A DNA stretch of 54,860 nt, taken from positions 1 through 54,860 of the forward strand of contig VXUF01000040.1 of NCBI GenBank assembly GCA_009837085.1, written 5' to 3'. The notes beneath the pieces are model-generated. The model did not search any database. It was not told the origin of the DNA and was given only the letters and a program-made list of their open reading frames with translations. The stretch is from Holophagales bacterium (GTDB lineage Bacteria; Acidobacteriota; Thermoanaerobaculia; Multivoradales; Multivoraceae). The translations under genes and the position numbers were made by a program. Shown piece by piece: positions 43,045-51,060 of this stretch. How positions within the stretch are numbered: position 1 is the stretch's first letter; the number at the start of each line of letters is the position of its first letter.

Positions 43045-45167
43045 CGACTCTCCGAAGGCAGCCGGTAGGCGACCAGTTCCGGCACCCTGCCGCTGACGGT
43101 GAGGGCAACGTACTGGCGGCCGTCGAGTTCGTAGGTCATCGGTGAACCGAGCCCGCGGCCGGGTAGATCAACCCCCGCCAGCGGTTCGCCGGTGGCCTTG
43201 TCGTAGGCCACGAGCTGTGGTCCATCGTCGGTCCCACCGCTGTTCAGCGCGTGAATCAGCAACGTCCTCGTCAGCAGCGAACCGGCGCGGCTGTGATCGC
43301 CCCCGAGCGGCGGCAGATCGAGCTCGCGCAGCAAAGGGTGGTCCTGATAGCGGGCGCCCCGGCCCAGCGGCGTCGTCCACAGGTGCTCGCCCCGAGTCAT
43401 GTCGATGGCGACCATCGCGGAGTAGGGCGGTTTCCACAGCGGCAGCCCCCGCGGCATCGTGGGCTGCCGGGTCGGGTTGCCTCCGTCGAGAAACGCGACA
43501 CCTCTAGCCACAGGCTCGAACTGCCCCCAGGACGTCGTGCGGCCGCGCATGATCCCACCGACCGGATCGGTGCGATCGGCGATGTAGCGCAGGTCGGTCG
43601 AGGCTCGTCCGTCGCGGAAGCGGAGCACAGAGTGGCCGTTCGTGGAGGGGACGTACAGCACGCCCGTTTCGGGATCCACTGTGGCGCCCGACCAGTTCGC
43701 GCCTCCGCCCGCCGCCGGCCGGAAGATCGTGCCGCGCAGAGACAACGGTGTGTAGAGCGGGCCGAGCCTGAACCCGCCGATGGCTTCGAGCGCCATCTGC
43801 CGGATCTCTGGAGTGAAGTCCGCCAGGTCCTCGATCCGGGCGCCCTGCACCGCGAACGGCGGCGGCTTGGTCGGGAACGGCTGGGTGGCAGACATGACCT
43901 CCCCTTCCAGGTCGGTGTCGGTCGGCACCGGGCGGTCCTCGATCGGCCAAACCGGCTCGCCGGTCACCCGGTCGAACGTGTAGACGAATCCCTGCTTGGT
44001 GACCTGGGCTAGCGCCTTGATCCGGCGTCCATCGACGGTGATGTCGAGCAGATTCGGCGCCGTCGGAATGTCGTAGTCCCAGACCTCGTGACGGATGAGC
44101 TGGTAGTGCCATACCCGCTCGCCGGTCTCGATGTCGAGACAGACGATGCTGTTGGAGAACAGGTTGTCGCCCAGGCGGTGACCGCCGTAGTGGTCCGGGG
44201 ACACGGCCGAGGTGGGCACGTAGACGTAGCCGAGTTCCGGGTCGGCGCTCAGATTGGCCCAGGCGTTGCCGTTGCCGGTGGTGCGCCAGGATTCGTCTTC
44301 CCAGGTGTCGGCGCCGAACTCGTCGGCGCTCTGCGGCACGATGTGGAACTCCCACAACCGCTCGCCGGTCCGCACGTCGTGGGCAAAGATGAAGCCGGGC
44401 ACCGCCTCCCTGGACATGATGAAGTCGGTGTGGTTCGTTCCAAGGACGATCGTGTCGCCGACGATCAGCGGCGCCGCCGACCGCGAGCCGACCGGCAACT
44501 GGAAGGGCTGGCCGCGGGGCGAGCGCGGCAGATCGGCGACGAAATCGACCCGCCCGTTGTCTCCGAAGTCCGCGGCCGGCACCCCGGTCCTGGCGTCGAC
44601 GGCGATCAGGTAGCCGGCGCCGGTTCCCCACACGATGCGGGCTTCACCGTCTCCTTCCCAGTAGGCCGCCCCCCGATGGCCTCTGCTGGTCGGAAGCGCG
44701 GAGCTCTCGTAGGTGCGCGGGTCGTGAACCCAGATCGTCTCTCCGGTGCGCCCGTCGATCGCCGCCGCCTGCTCGACGCTCGTGATCAGGTACAGCACAC
44801 CCTCGATCGCAAGCGGCGTCGAGGTCATCGCGCCGAACCCCGGACGCCGCAGCCACAGGTCGGGCTGCTCCTCTGCCACCCGGTCGAACACTACCCGCGA
44901 CGGCACCAGCGACGCGCCGCTCTCGTCCGCCAGGACGAGATGGGTGTCCGCCGTCTTCCAGCGCCAGGCGATCTCCAGGTCGCCGAAGTTGTCGGCGTCG
45001 ATCTGATCCAGAGGCGAGTACTTGCTGGCCCAGGTGTCCCCGGCGTAGGTGCGCCAGTCGCCGTCGGTCGCACCCGGCTGTGCCGAACCAGAGCCGGACG
45101 CCAACCCGCAGACGAAGACCAGGCGCAGCGTGAGGCGAACGGATGCCTGCATCGTGGGAGACACCAT
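43041..45167 (-). CDS. PQQ-dependent dehydrogenase-like beta-propeller protein
   Basis: This 708-aa exported quinoprotein has a signal peptide ending GSAQ. Propeller W-motifs include AIDGRTGETIWVHDP, DIETGERVWHYQ and FDRVTGEPVWPIEDRPVP, and the family HYQLIRHEVWDYD is conserved. No CxxCH is visible; the heme-bearing DUF1592 protein encoded next, with a 4-nt overlap, is the likely electron acceptor (inference). Two in-frame ATGs (45167, 45152) are possible starts; neither has a clear Shine-Dalgarno sequence. It is more distant from the two other PQQ enzymes here than they are from each other. Confidence 0.9.
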   Translation of the reverse strand: MVSPTMQASVRLTLRLVFVCGLASGSGSAQPGATDGDWRTYAGDTWASKYSPLDQIDADNFGDLEIAWRWKTADTHLVLADESGASLVPSRVVFDRVAEEQPDLWLRRPGFGAMTSTPLAIEGVLYLITSVEQAAAIDGRTGETIWVHDPRTYESSALPTSRGHRGAAYWEGDGEARIVWGTGAGYLIAVDARTGVPAADFGDNGRVDFVADLPRSPRGQPFQLPVGSRSAAPLIVGDTIVLGTNHTDFIMSREAVPGFIFAHDVRTGERLWEFHIVPQSADEFGADTWEDESWRTTGNGNAWANLSADPELGYVYVPTSAVSPDHYGGHRLGDNLFSNSIVCLDIETGERVWHYQLIRHEVWDYDIPTAPNLLDITVDGRRIKALAQVTKQGFVYTFDRVTGEPVWPIEDRPVPTDTDLEGEVMSATQPFPTKPPPFAVQGARIEDLADFTPEIRQMALEAIGGFRLGPLYTPLSLRGTIFRPAAGGGANWSGATVDPETGVLYVPSTNGHSVLRFRDGRASTDLRYIADRTDPVGGIMRGRTTSWGQFEPVARGVAFLDGGNPTRQPTMPRGLPLWKPPYSAMVAIDMTRGEHLWTTPLGRGARYQDHPLLRELDLPPLGGDHSRAGSLLTRTLLIHALNSGGTDDGPQLVAYDKATGEPLAGVDLPGRGLGSPMTYELDGRQYVALTVSGRVPELVAYRLPSESR

Positions 45168-45204
45168 CTTGCCCGCCCTTCGGCGAGGGTGTCAAGAATG
45201 GTTG

Positions 45205-45259
45205 TAGACGCGACACGATTCTTCCGCTAAAGTCGGAAGAACATTCCAACCACGTTGGA
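45205..45259 (+). promoter_or_regulatory. Promoter with palindromic operator upstream of the TonB receptor gene
   Basis: -35 TAGACG (45205-45210), 17-nt spacer and -10 TAAAGT (45228-45233) would start transcription near 45240. The -10 box lies in the centre of a perfect 8-bp inverted repeat TTCTTCCG (45219-45226)/CGGAAGAA (45234-45241), an ideal repressor site. A second palindrome, TCCAAC (45245-45250)/GTTGGA (45254-45259), follows and could be an operator or the first hairpin of the transcript. Confidence 0.5.
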
Positions 45260-45276
45260 GCCGCCCCGAGGAGACG

Positions 45277-45400
45277 AACGGCCGGTTGCCCAACGAGCAT
45301 CATCGCGCAAGGTGATGTCGAAGACCAGGGCAGAGCCGGCCGTTGAAGAGGGCCAGGCCCCCTTGCCACCTCCGGGTCGGACACTCATGGAGGTGGAGCT
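45277..45400 (+). ncRNA. Structured 5' leader, candidate riboswitch or other cis-regulatory RNA
   Basis: Nested stems: P1 AACGGCCGG (45277-45285)/CCGGCCGTT (45336-45344), P2 TGCCC (45287-45291)/GGGCA (45328-45332), and P3 CATCATC (45298-45304)/GGTGATG (45311-45317, one wobble), whose loop can close a GCAA tetraloop. Downstream, P4 pairs CCACCTCC (45366-45373) with GGAGGTGG (45389-45396), burying the whole Shine-Dalgarno sequence of the receptor gene that starts at 45401. An aptamer-like long hairpin followed by a ribosome-site-masking hairpin is the architecture of translational riboswitches. I do not recognise cobalamin, TPP, SAM or other known class motifs. Confidence 0.5.
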
Positions 45401-48190
45401 ATGAAGATCGCCGCCCTCAAGCGCAGCATCTGGATGCTCTCCGTCATCGCCTGCGCGGCCCTGCCGCTATGGGCCGACGGTCCGGGCACCGGAATCATCG
45501 AAGGCCGCGTCGTGGACGCCCAGGGAGACCCCCTGCCGGGCGCCAGCGTGACACTCGCAGGACAGCAGAACACCAGGGACGCCATCAGCGACGCGGCCGG
45601 GGAGTTCCGCTTCAGCCTGCTGCTCGACGACGTCTTCACCCTCAGCGCCGAACTCGAAGGTCTGGGCTCGAGCAGCGAGGTCGCGGTCACGCTCGATCCC
45701 GGTGAACGCCGCGCCATCGACCTCACCCTGCGGGGCGACGAAGCCGAGGAAATCCAGGTCGTCGCCGAAGCGCCCATGATCAACAAGTACGAGCCCGGGG
45801 CGACGGCGAGGATCGACGCCGAGACCGCCGAGTTGACGACCTTCATCACGCGTCACCACGTCAACAGCCTGGCGGTCCTGCCGGCCAACTCCGGCTCCAA
45901 GCAGCAGGACTGGCTCAACAGCTTCATGGGCGGTCCCCGCGACGGAGGCACGGTGAACATCGACGGCGTCGACGTCAGCCAGGTCACGGGCAACTACGGC
46001 GTGTTCAAGTTCAAGATGGCGACCACGCAGGTCGCCGCGACCGAGGTTCATACCCAGGGGCGCGGCGCCGAGTACGGGCGCACCCAGACGGCGACGATCA
46101 ACACGGTGATCAAGTCGGGCACCAACCAGTTCCACGGCGACTTCTACTACGTCGCCCAGAACCAGGCGTGGGTCGGCGAGTTCCGGGACTATCCCGACCT
46201 CAACGGCCCCGACAAGATCATCAACAACTACGAGACCGCTCTCGGCGGCCCGATCTACCGCGATCGCGCCTGGTTCTTCGCGGCCCACGCCGAACTGTCC
46301 GACAACAGGATCCGGGGCGCCAGCACCAACTCGAACCCGGACGTCATCGCGGATCCGGTCTTCGACTGGAGCTACAAGGGGTCGTCGACGGTCGCCAAGG
46401 TCAACTTCCAGCCTGGAGATGACCATCAGCTCGCCGCGACCTATGTGCGCACGCCGGGTTACCGCGAAGGCGGGGGCAACCGAACGGGGGACCTCTTCAG
46501 CCTGAACGGGCGCCAGGAGACGGCCGAGTTGAACACGGCGTTGTGGAACTGGGCCGCCACGCCCAAGGTCTTCACGGAAATCAAGGTCGGCGACAGTCAG
46601 GACACTCGCACCGACAACTGTCTCCATCGCAAGGACAGTCTCTCGGGTGGAGATCCGCACACACCGTCCAGCAACAACTTCCGTTACTACGACCTCGCCA
46701 CCCGGCTCTTCTTCAACGGCTGCCTTGTTGGCGGCCCGTCCGGCCGGTTCTCGGACGGTCCCCGCCAGCAGATCAACGCCTACGCGACGATCTTCGCCGG
46801 CAAGAACCACGAGCTTCGTCTCGGCGCCGAGCGCCACGTCATGGGCCTCGACAACCGCAACTGGCCCGAGAGGGAGTACAGCGGCCGCGGCTTCGGCTAC
46901 GACGTTCCCGGTGGCTTCACCACTCCCGAGACCGTCACGGTCTACGCGCCGCCGGACGGAGGACTGTTCCGCCGCGAGAGCGAGCTGAACACCCTGTTCA
47001 TTCAGGACCGGATCGATATCGGAGACAAGTGGGTCGTCACCGCCGGATTGCGGCTCGAGGGCCAGTCGATGGACAACAACATCGGGGAACAGGTCAACGA
47101 CTACGACGAGCTGGCGCCCAGGTTGAGCGTCGTCTACGACGCGAACGCCGACGGCCGGATTCTGGTCCGCGGCACCGCCGGGCGTTACCTGAATCTCTTC
47201 AACATGTCGCTGACCCAGAACTTCGACCAAGGCTCGAACGGCACGAACACCCGCCAGGTCTTCAACTGGAATCCCGCGACCCAGTCCTACGACATCCTGA
47301 ACAGCGCCATCGTGGCCAGCGCCGGGAGGGAGGCAACGAGGAACCTGGAACCCGAATACTCAGACGCGTACACCCTCGGCATCGACTGGCAGTTCCACCG
47401 CAACTGGGTCGCCAAGGCCATGTACACCGTGAGCGAGAACGACAACATCTGGGCTACGACCGTCCAGTTCGACGAGAACGGAAGGCGGGTCTTCGCATTG
47501 GCAAACTGGACCCAGGCCGAGGTCAACCGGCTGTCCTCCCTGCACGGAGTGTCGCCGCGCCTGCCGCTGACTCGCGAGCACGAGGGTTTCATCCTCGAAC
47601 TCAACCGTAACTTCCGGAACAACTGGACCCTGCGCGCCAACTTCTACGCAGGCGATGCGAAGGGCACCGAGGCTGCCGGAAACTACATACAGGCCATCGG
47701 CGGCCTTGGGACCGACGGCAGTAGCGATGTGAACACCCGCAACAAAGGGAACCTTCCTATCGCCAACAACTCGGAGTTTCCGGAGATCTTCAACCTCCTC
47801 GCCGCCAAGCGCTGGCCGATCGGCAAGCACACGCTGACCACGAGCGCCCACTACCGCTTCCGAACCGGCCGGCTATGGGAGTCTCAGCGGTACGTCTTCG
47901 TTTCCCACCCGGTGTCCGGCCAAAGGGAACGAGTCATCGAGTTTCTCGATCCCCAGGGTTCCAAGCAGCTTGACACCGCTACGGAGTTGAACCTCAACGC
48001 CAGTTGGATCTTCCCGCCGATCAACGGCAAGTACGAGATCAAGGTCGGCGCGGAACTCGCCAACGCGCTCAATGGAGACGCCCAGTTGTTCGTGAATCCG
48101 GTGTCGGGCCTGCCCACCGGCAGGGGCGGCGGCGACATCGCGTACCAGAGGCCGTCCGAGTACCGGTTCAACATCGGGCTCAGCTTCTAG
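45401..48190 (+). CDS. TonB-dependent receptor, Oar-like, with carboxypeptidase regulatory-like domain
   Basis: This 929-aa outer-membrane protein has a signal peptide (about residues 1-25). An N-terminal Ig-like carboxypeptidase-regulatory domain follows (IIEGRVVDAQGDPLPGASVTL), then a plug-like region (VNIDGVDVSQVTGNYGVFK, TQGRGAEYGRTQTATINTVIKSG) and a long beta-barrel ending in the terminal aromatic pattern NIGLSF. Oar-like receptors import large or hydrophobic substrates or act in secretion; no substrate is implied by sequence. The Shine-Dalgarno sequence GGAGGTGG is 4 nt from the ATG and is enclosed in a hairpin. It is divergent from the PQQ-DUF1592-DUF1552 operon and may serve the same substrate. 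Confidence 0.92.
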   Translation: MKIAALKRSIWMLSVIACAALPLWADGPGTGIIEGRVVDAQGDPLPGASVTLAGQQNTRDAISDAAGEFRFSLLLDDVFTLSAELEGLGSSSEVAVTLDPGERRAIDLTLRGDEAEEIQVVAEAPMINKYEPGATARIDAETAELTTFITRHHVNSLAVLPANSGSKQQDWLNSFMGGPRDGGTVNIDGVDVSQVTGNYGVFKFKMATTQVAATEVHTQGRGAEYGRTQTATINTVIKSGTNQFHGDFYYVAQNQAWVGEFRDYPDLNGPDKIINNYETALGGPIYRDRAWFFAAHAELSDNRIRGASTNSNPDVIADPVFDWSYKGSSTVAKVNFQPGDDHQLAATYVRTPGYREGGGNRTGDLFSLNGRQETAELNTALWNWAATPKVFTEIKVGDSQDTRTDNCLHRKDSLSGGDPHTPSSNNFRYYDLATRLFFNGCLVGGPSGRFSDGPRQQINAYATIFAGKNHELRLGAERHVMGLDNRNWPEREYSGRGFGYDVPGGFTTPETVTVYAPPDGGLFRRESELNTLFIQDRIDIGDKWVVTAGLRLEGQSMDNNIGEQVNDYDELAPRLSVVYDANADGRILVRGTAGRYLNLFNMSLTQNFDQGSNGTNTRQVFNWNPATQSYDILNSAIVASAGREATRNLEPEYSDAYTLGIDWQFHRNWVAKAMYTVSENDNIWATTVQFDENGRRVFALANWTQAEVNRLSSLHGVSPRLPLTREHEGFILELNRNFRNNWTLRANFYAGDAKGTEAAGNYIQAIGGLGTDGSSDVNTRNKGNLPIANNSEFPEIFNLLAAKRWPIGKHTLTTSAHYRFRTGRLWESQRYVFVSHPVSGQRERVIEFLDPQGSKQLDTATELNLNASWIFPPINGKYEIKVGAELANALNGDAQLFVNPVSGLPTGRGGGDIAYQRPSEYRFNIGLSF

Positions 48191-48212
48191 GAGGCTGCAC
48201 CGCAGAGCGGCG

Positions 48213-50369
48213 CTAGCGCGCCGAAGCGCAACTGACACCCGCCAGGGTGTCGAACATCGACGGCGTCGATGCTCCCGGCGGATGCTCGAAGTACGCCACG
48301 TACAGGTGGCGGTTGCAGTGCCAGAGCATCGCCGAGATCGTCTCGCCTCGGGTCAGGTAGCGGGTCTGCCCCTCGACTTCGATCGTGCCCAGAACAGCCG
48401 AGCCCAGGGAACTCGCGATCGCCGCGAACTCCTCCGCCGGTGGCTCCGTTTCTCGCGGGTGTCCACGGACCACCAGCAGGTTCTCCCCGTCCGTGAAGAC
48501 GACGTGCTTCGTCAGCTCGAGCGCCAGGCGGAGGCTCGCGGAATCCTCACCGCGAGTCGTGTACTCGTAGGCGTACTCGACCTCCGCCAAGGGCAGGTCG
48601 ATGCTCGCGCGAAGACCAAGAAAAGACAGACCATCGCCCGAGACGGGATCGGTCACGGGGGGTGACACCGTCGTCGAAGCACCGCCACCGCTCGTGTGCT
48701 CAAGAATGGCGCCCAAGCTGCTCGTCGTACGCCCCACCCTGTTCCTCGCCGTCCTGAACTCGATGATCGGACGGTTGTCCGTGTTGACCGGCGCACCCGA
48801 AGCGTAGGAGTCGAGAGCTTCATCGCCCGCAACGAAGAACGAGAAGAAGACATCCGGGCCCGCGAACGGCCCCCGATTCGACAGGGCGGAGATCGCCTCG
48901 AAGTCGGAACGGACGATCGGTTCCCGCATCGCGGCAGCAATCCCCTCGTAGTCCCTGGCGATGGGCTCCTTCGAGGCAAGAAGGAAGAAGTCGACGCCTC
49001 TCGCGTCGGCCCACGCCAGGACGTGGGGGAATGAGGTTTCGAGAGTTCGCAGGGAGACCTTCAGATCCTGCGGATTGAAGTCGTAGGCGCCGATCCACTG
49101 CAGGAACAGTCCTCCCTCGTTGAGTCGCTCGGCGACGACCGAGTAGAACTCCCTGGTGAAGAGGAAGACCTCCCCGTCGATCCACGGGTTGGAAGGCTCG
49201 GAGATGATCACATCGTAGGTCCGATCGGTCGTGGAGAGAACGTCCCTCGCGTCGCCCACGGTGAGTTCCACCCGCTCATCGGCCAGAGCGTTCCGGTTCT
49301 CGACCTCGAAGTAACCGGCCGCCTCGACGACCGTCGGGTTCAGCTCGAGCACGTCGATCCTCTCCACCGCCGGAAGACTCTCGACCGCGGCCAGGGTGAT
49401 CCCGCTGCCGAGGCCGACGATCGCCACGTCCTTCGGGTCCGGGTGCATGAGGCCGGGGATGTACCCCAGGAGAAGCTGCGTGGGGACGTCCAGACCCGTT
49501 CCGGCATCCACCTTCCCGTCGATCATCAGCACCTTGACCGGGCCCTCTTCCTTCACCACGACGGAGCCGTACAGCCCGTAGTCGGAGAACGAGATTCCGG
49601 CTGCTGCTCTCTCTCGCGCAAGGGCCTGCCGGTACTCGCTCGCGGTCTCGAACCTCCCGTGCTGGTGGTAGACACCAAAGCGGTAAGGATCGACTCTCGC
49701 GTCGAACAGAGACGCCGCAAGAACAACCACGACGGCGAAGGCGCCGCCATAGGCGAACCTGCCGCCCTTGCCGGCAGCAAGAAAGACCACCGCCGAGATG
49801 AGGAGGTTCAGCGCGACGGCCACGAGGATCGCTCGTTCCAGGCCGATCACCGGCAGCAGAACGAAACCTCCCACAAAGGCGCCGGCTACCCCGCCCAGGG
49901 TGTTGATGCAGAACAGCTTCCCGACATCCGCGCCGATCTTCCCGGCACGCGTGATCAACCGGCTCACGACCGGAAAGGTCATCCCCATGAGCAGAGTCGG
50001 CACCAGGAGGACGAGGTACGCGAGGAGGAGCAGGAGAGAGTGGAAGACGCCGAAGCTGCCGCCCGAAACGTTGTAGATGGCCAGGTACGCGACATCCAGG
50101 TTGTTCAGGATCGGGACGAAGAGGAGCCCGTAAGCGCCGATGCCGAGCTGAACGTACGCGAACAGCGTGGCGAGATCCGTCTTCCGGAAGCGCTTCGCCA
50201 ACAGGCTGCCGAAGCCCATTCCCGTGAGAAAGGCCGTCAGGATCAGGCTGTACGCGTAGACCGTGCCGCCGACGAAGAGAATCAAACCCTTCGTGAACAT
50301 GACTTCGTATACGAGTGCCGCGAAGCCCGAGAAGAAGAAGGCACTCAGGAGCAGGGCCCTCAGCTTCAT
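48213..50369 (-). CDS. Membrane spermidine-synthase-like protein (fused membrane/methyltransferase-fold)
   Basis: This 718-aa protein has about six to seven N-terminal membrane helices (FSGFAALVYEVMFTKGLILFVGGTVYAYS, then LVPTLLMGMTFPVVSR). A spermidine-synthase-like Rossmann domain follows: AIVGLGSGITLAAVE, RIDVLELNP, DARDVL, ISEPSNPWIDGE. The roughly 150-residue C-terminus is specific and ends with CASAR. ATG 50369 overlaps the stop of the upstream membrane gene (ATGA), while longer upstream frame is antisense-like. Polyamine synthesis is the family default, but many membrane members have no proven activity. It converges with the TonB receptor gene. Confidence 0.85.
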   Translation of the reverse strand: MKLRALLLSAFFFSGFAALVYEVMFTKGLILFVGGTVYAYSLILTAFLTGMGFGSLLAKRFRKTDLATLFAYVQLGIGAYGLLFVPILNNLDVAYLAIYNVSGGSFGVFHSLLLLLAYLVLLVPTLLMGMTFPVVSRLITRAGKIGADVGKLFCINTLGGVAGAFVGGFVLLPVIGLERAILVAVALNLLISAVVFLAAGKGGRFAYGGAFAVVVVLAASLFDARVDPYRFGVYHQHGRFETASEYRQALARERAAAGISFSDYGLYGSVVVKEEGPVKVLMIDGKVDAGTGLDVPTQLLLGYIPGLMHPDPKDVAIVGLGSGITLAAVESLPAVERIDVLELNPTVVEAAGYFEVENRNALADERVELTVGDARDVLSTTDRTYDVIISEPSNPWIDGEVFLFTREFYSVVAERLNEGGLFLQWIGAYDFNPQDLKVSLRTLETSFPHVLAWADARGVDFFLLASKEPIARDYEGIAAAMREPIVRSDFEAISALSNRGPFAGPDVFFSFFVAGDEALDSYASGAPVNTDNRPIIEFRTARNRVGRTTSSLGAILEHTSGGGASTTVSPPVTDPVSGDGLSFLGLRASIDLPLAEVEYAYEYTTRGEDSASLRLALELTKHVVFTDGENLLVVRGHPRETEPPAEEFAAIASSLGSAVLGTIEVEGQTRYLTRGETISAMLWHCNRHLYVAYFEHPPGASTPSMFDTLAGVSCASAR

Positions 50370-50941
50370 CGTTCCCGCGCCCGGTAGAGCACGAGGCCGG
50401 TCATCAGGTTCAGCGCAGCGGCCAGCACGATCGTCTGGGAGAGGCCCAGGTACGGCAGGAAGAGGAACCCTCCCACCATGGCGCCGGCGCCAGCGCAAAT
50501 CGTGTCCACCGCGTACACGTCCGAGATGTCGCGGTCGAAGTTCCTGGAGTAGATCTTCGTCATCAGCGGGAACGTGGCACCCATGATTCCCGTCGGCACG
50601 ATGAGAAGAAGGAAGACGATGCCGAACATGATGAACAACATCGCGGAAGAGCCCTGGAGCTGGCTGAACAGAGCCAACCGGACTCCGTAGGTGAGCTCGA
50701 AGAGCGGTATGAGAAGCACACCGCAGGCCGCAAGGGCGAACTCGAGCTTCGCGAACAGCAGAACGGGCTTCTTCGTCTGATCGGCGATCCTTCCGAAGCC
50801 GTACGCTCCGAGGGCCAGACCCGCCATGAACGCCGTGAGGACCGCGGTGAAGGCGTAGATCGTCGTCCCGAAAACGAGCGACAACGAGCGCGACCAGGCA
50901 ACCTCGTAGACGAGGGAGGAGAACATGGAGAGGCCGAACAC
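50366..50941 (-). CDS. Membrane half of a spermidine-synthase-like protein
   Basis: This protein of about 191 aa consists of six hydrophobic segments and lacks any catalytic domain. MFSSLVYEVAWSRSLSLVFGTTIYAFTAVL and LLIVPTGIMGATFPLMTKI align with the N-terminus of the following gene (LVYEVMFTKG, PTLLMGMTFPVVSR), so the two are paralogous halves. GTG 50941 cuts into TM1; upstream codons LRPGRRLLLL belong to the helix, so the true start, perhaps non-ATG, lies upstream. With its downstream partner it would form a 12-helix plus synthase assembly resembling single-chain fused proteins. Confidence 0.72.
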   Translation of the reverse strand: MFGLSMFSSLVYEVAWSRSLSLVFGTTIYAFTAVLTAFMAGLALGAYGFGRIADQTKKPVLLFAKLEFALAACGVLLIPLFELTYGVRLALFSQLQGSSAMLFIMFGIVFLLLIVPTGIMGATFPLMTKIYSRNFDRDISDVYAVDTICAGAGAMVGGFLFLPYLGLSQTIVLAAALNLMTGLVLYRARER

Positions 50942-51060
50942 CAGAAGGAGAAGGCGTCTCCCTGGGCGGAGGCGGAGGGCAGTGGTTCTCAGGGCTGTAC
51001 GATAGCCGCCGCGCTGCGAGGCGGTCCAGGACCGGCGCGGCCAGGAAGGTATGACCAGAC

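Noticed and set aside
45277..45344. Interpretation of the TonB receptor leader as a cobalamin riboswitch
   Set aside because: The conserved B12-box-type sequences and multi-arm junction expected for cobalamin riboswitches are not visible, so it is kept as an unassigned structured leader.
48210..48219. Perfect palindrome GCGCTAGCGC between the receptor and the membrane synthase genes
   Set aside because: It is only 10 bp without a loop and overlaps the stop codon of the minus-strand gene, so it is too short to call a terminator.
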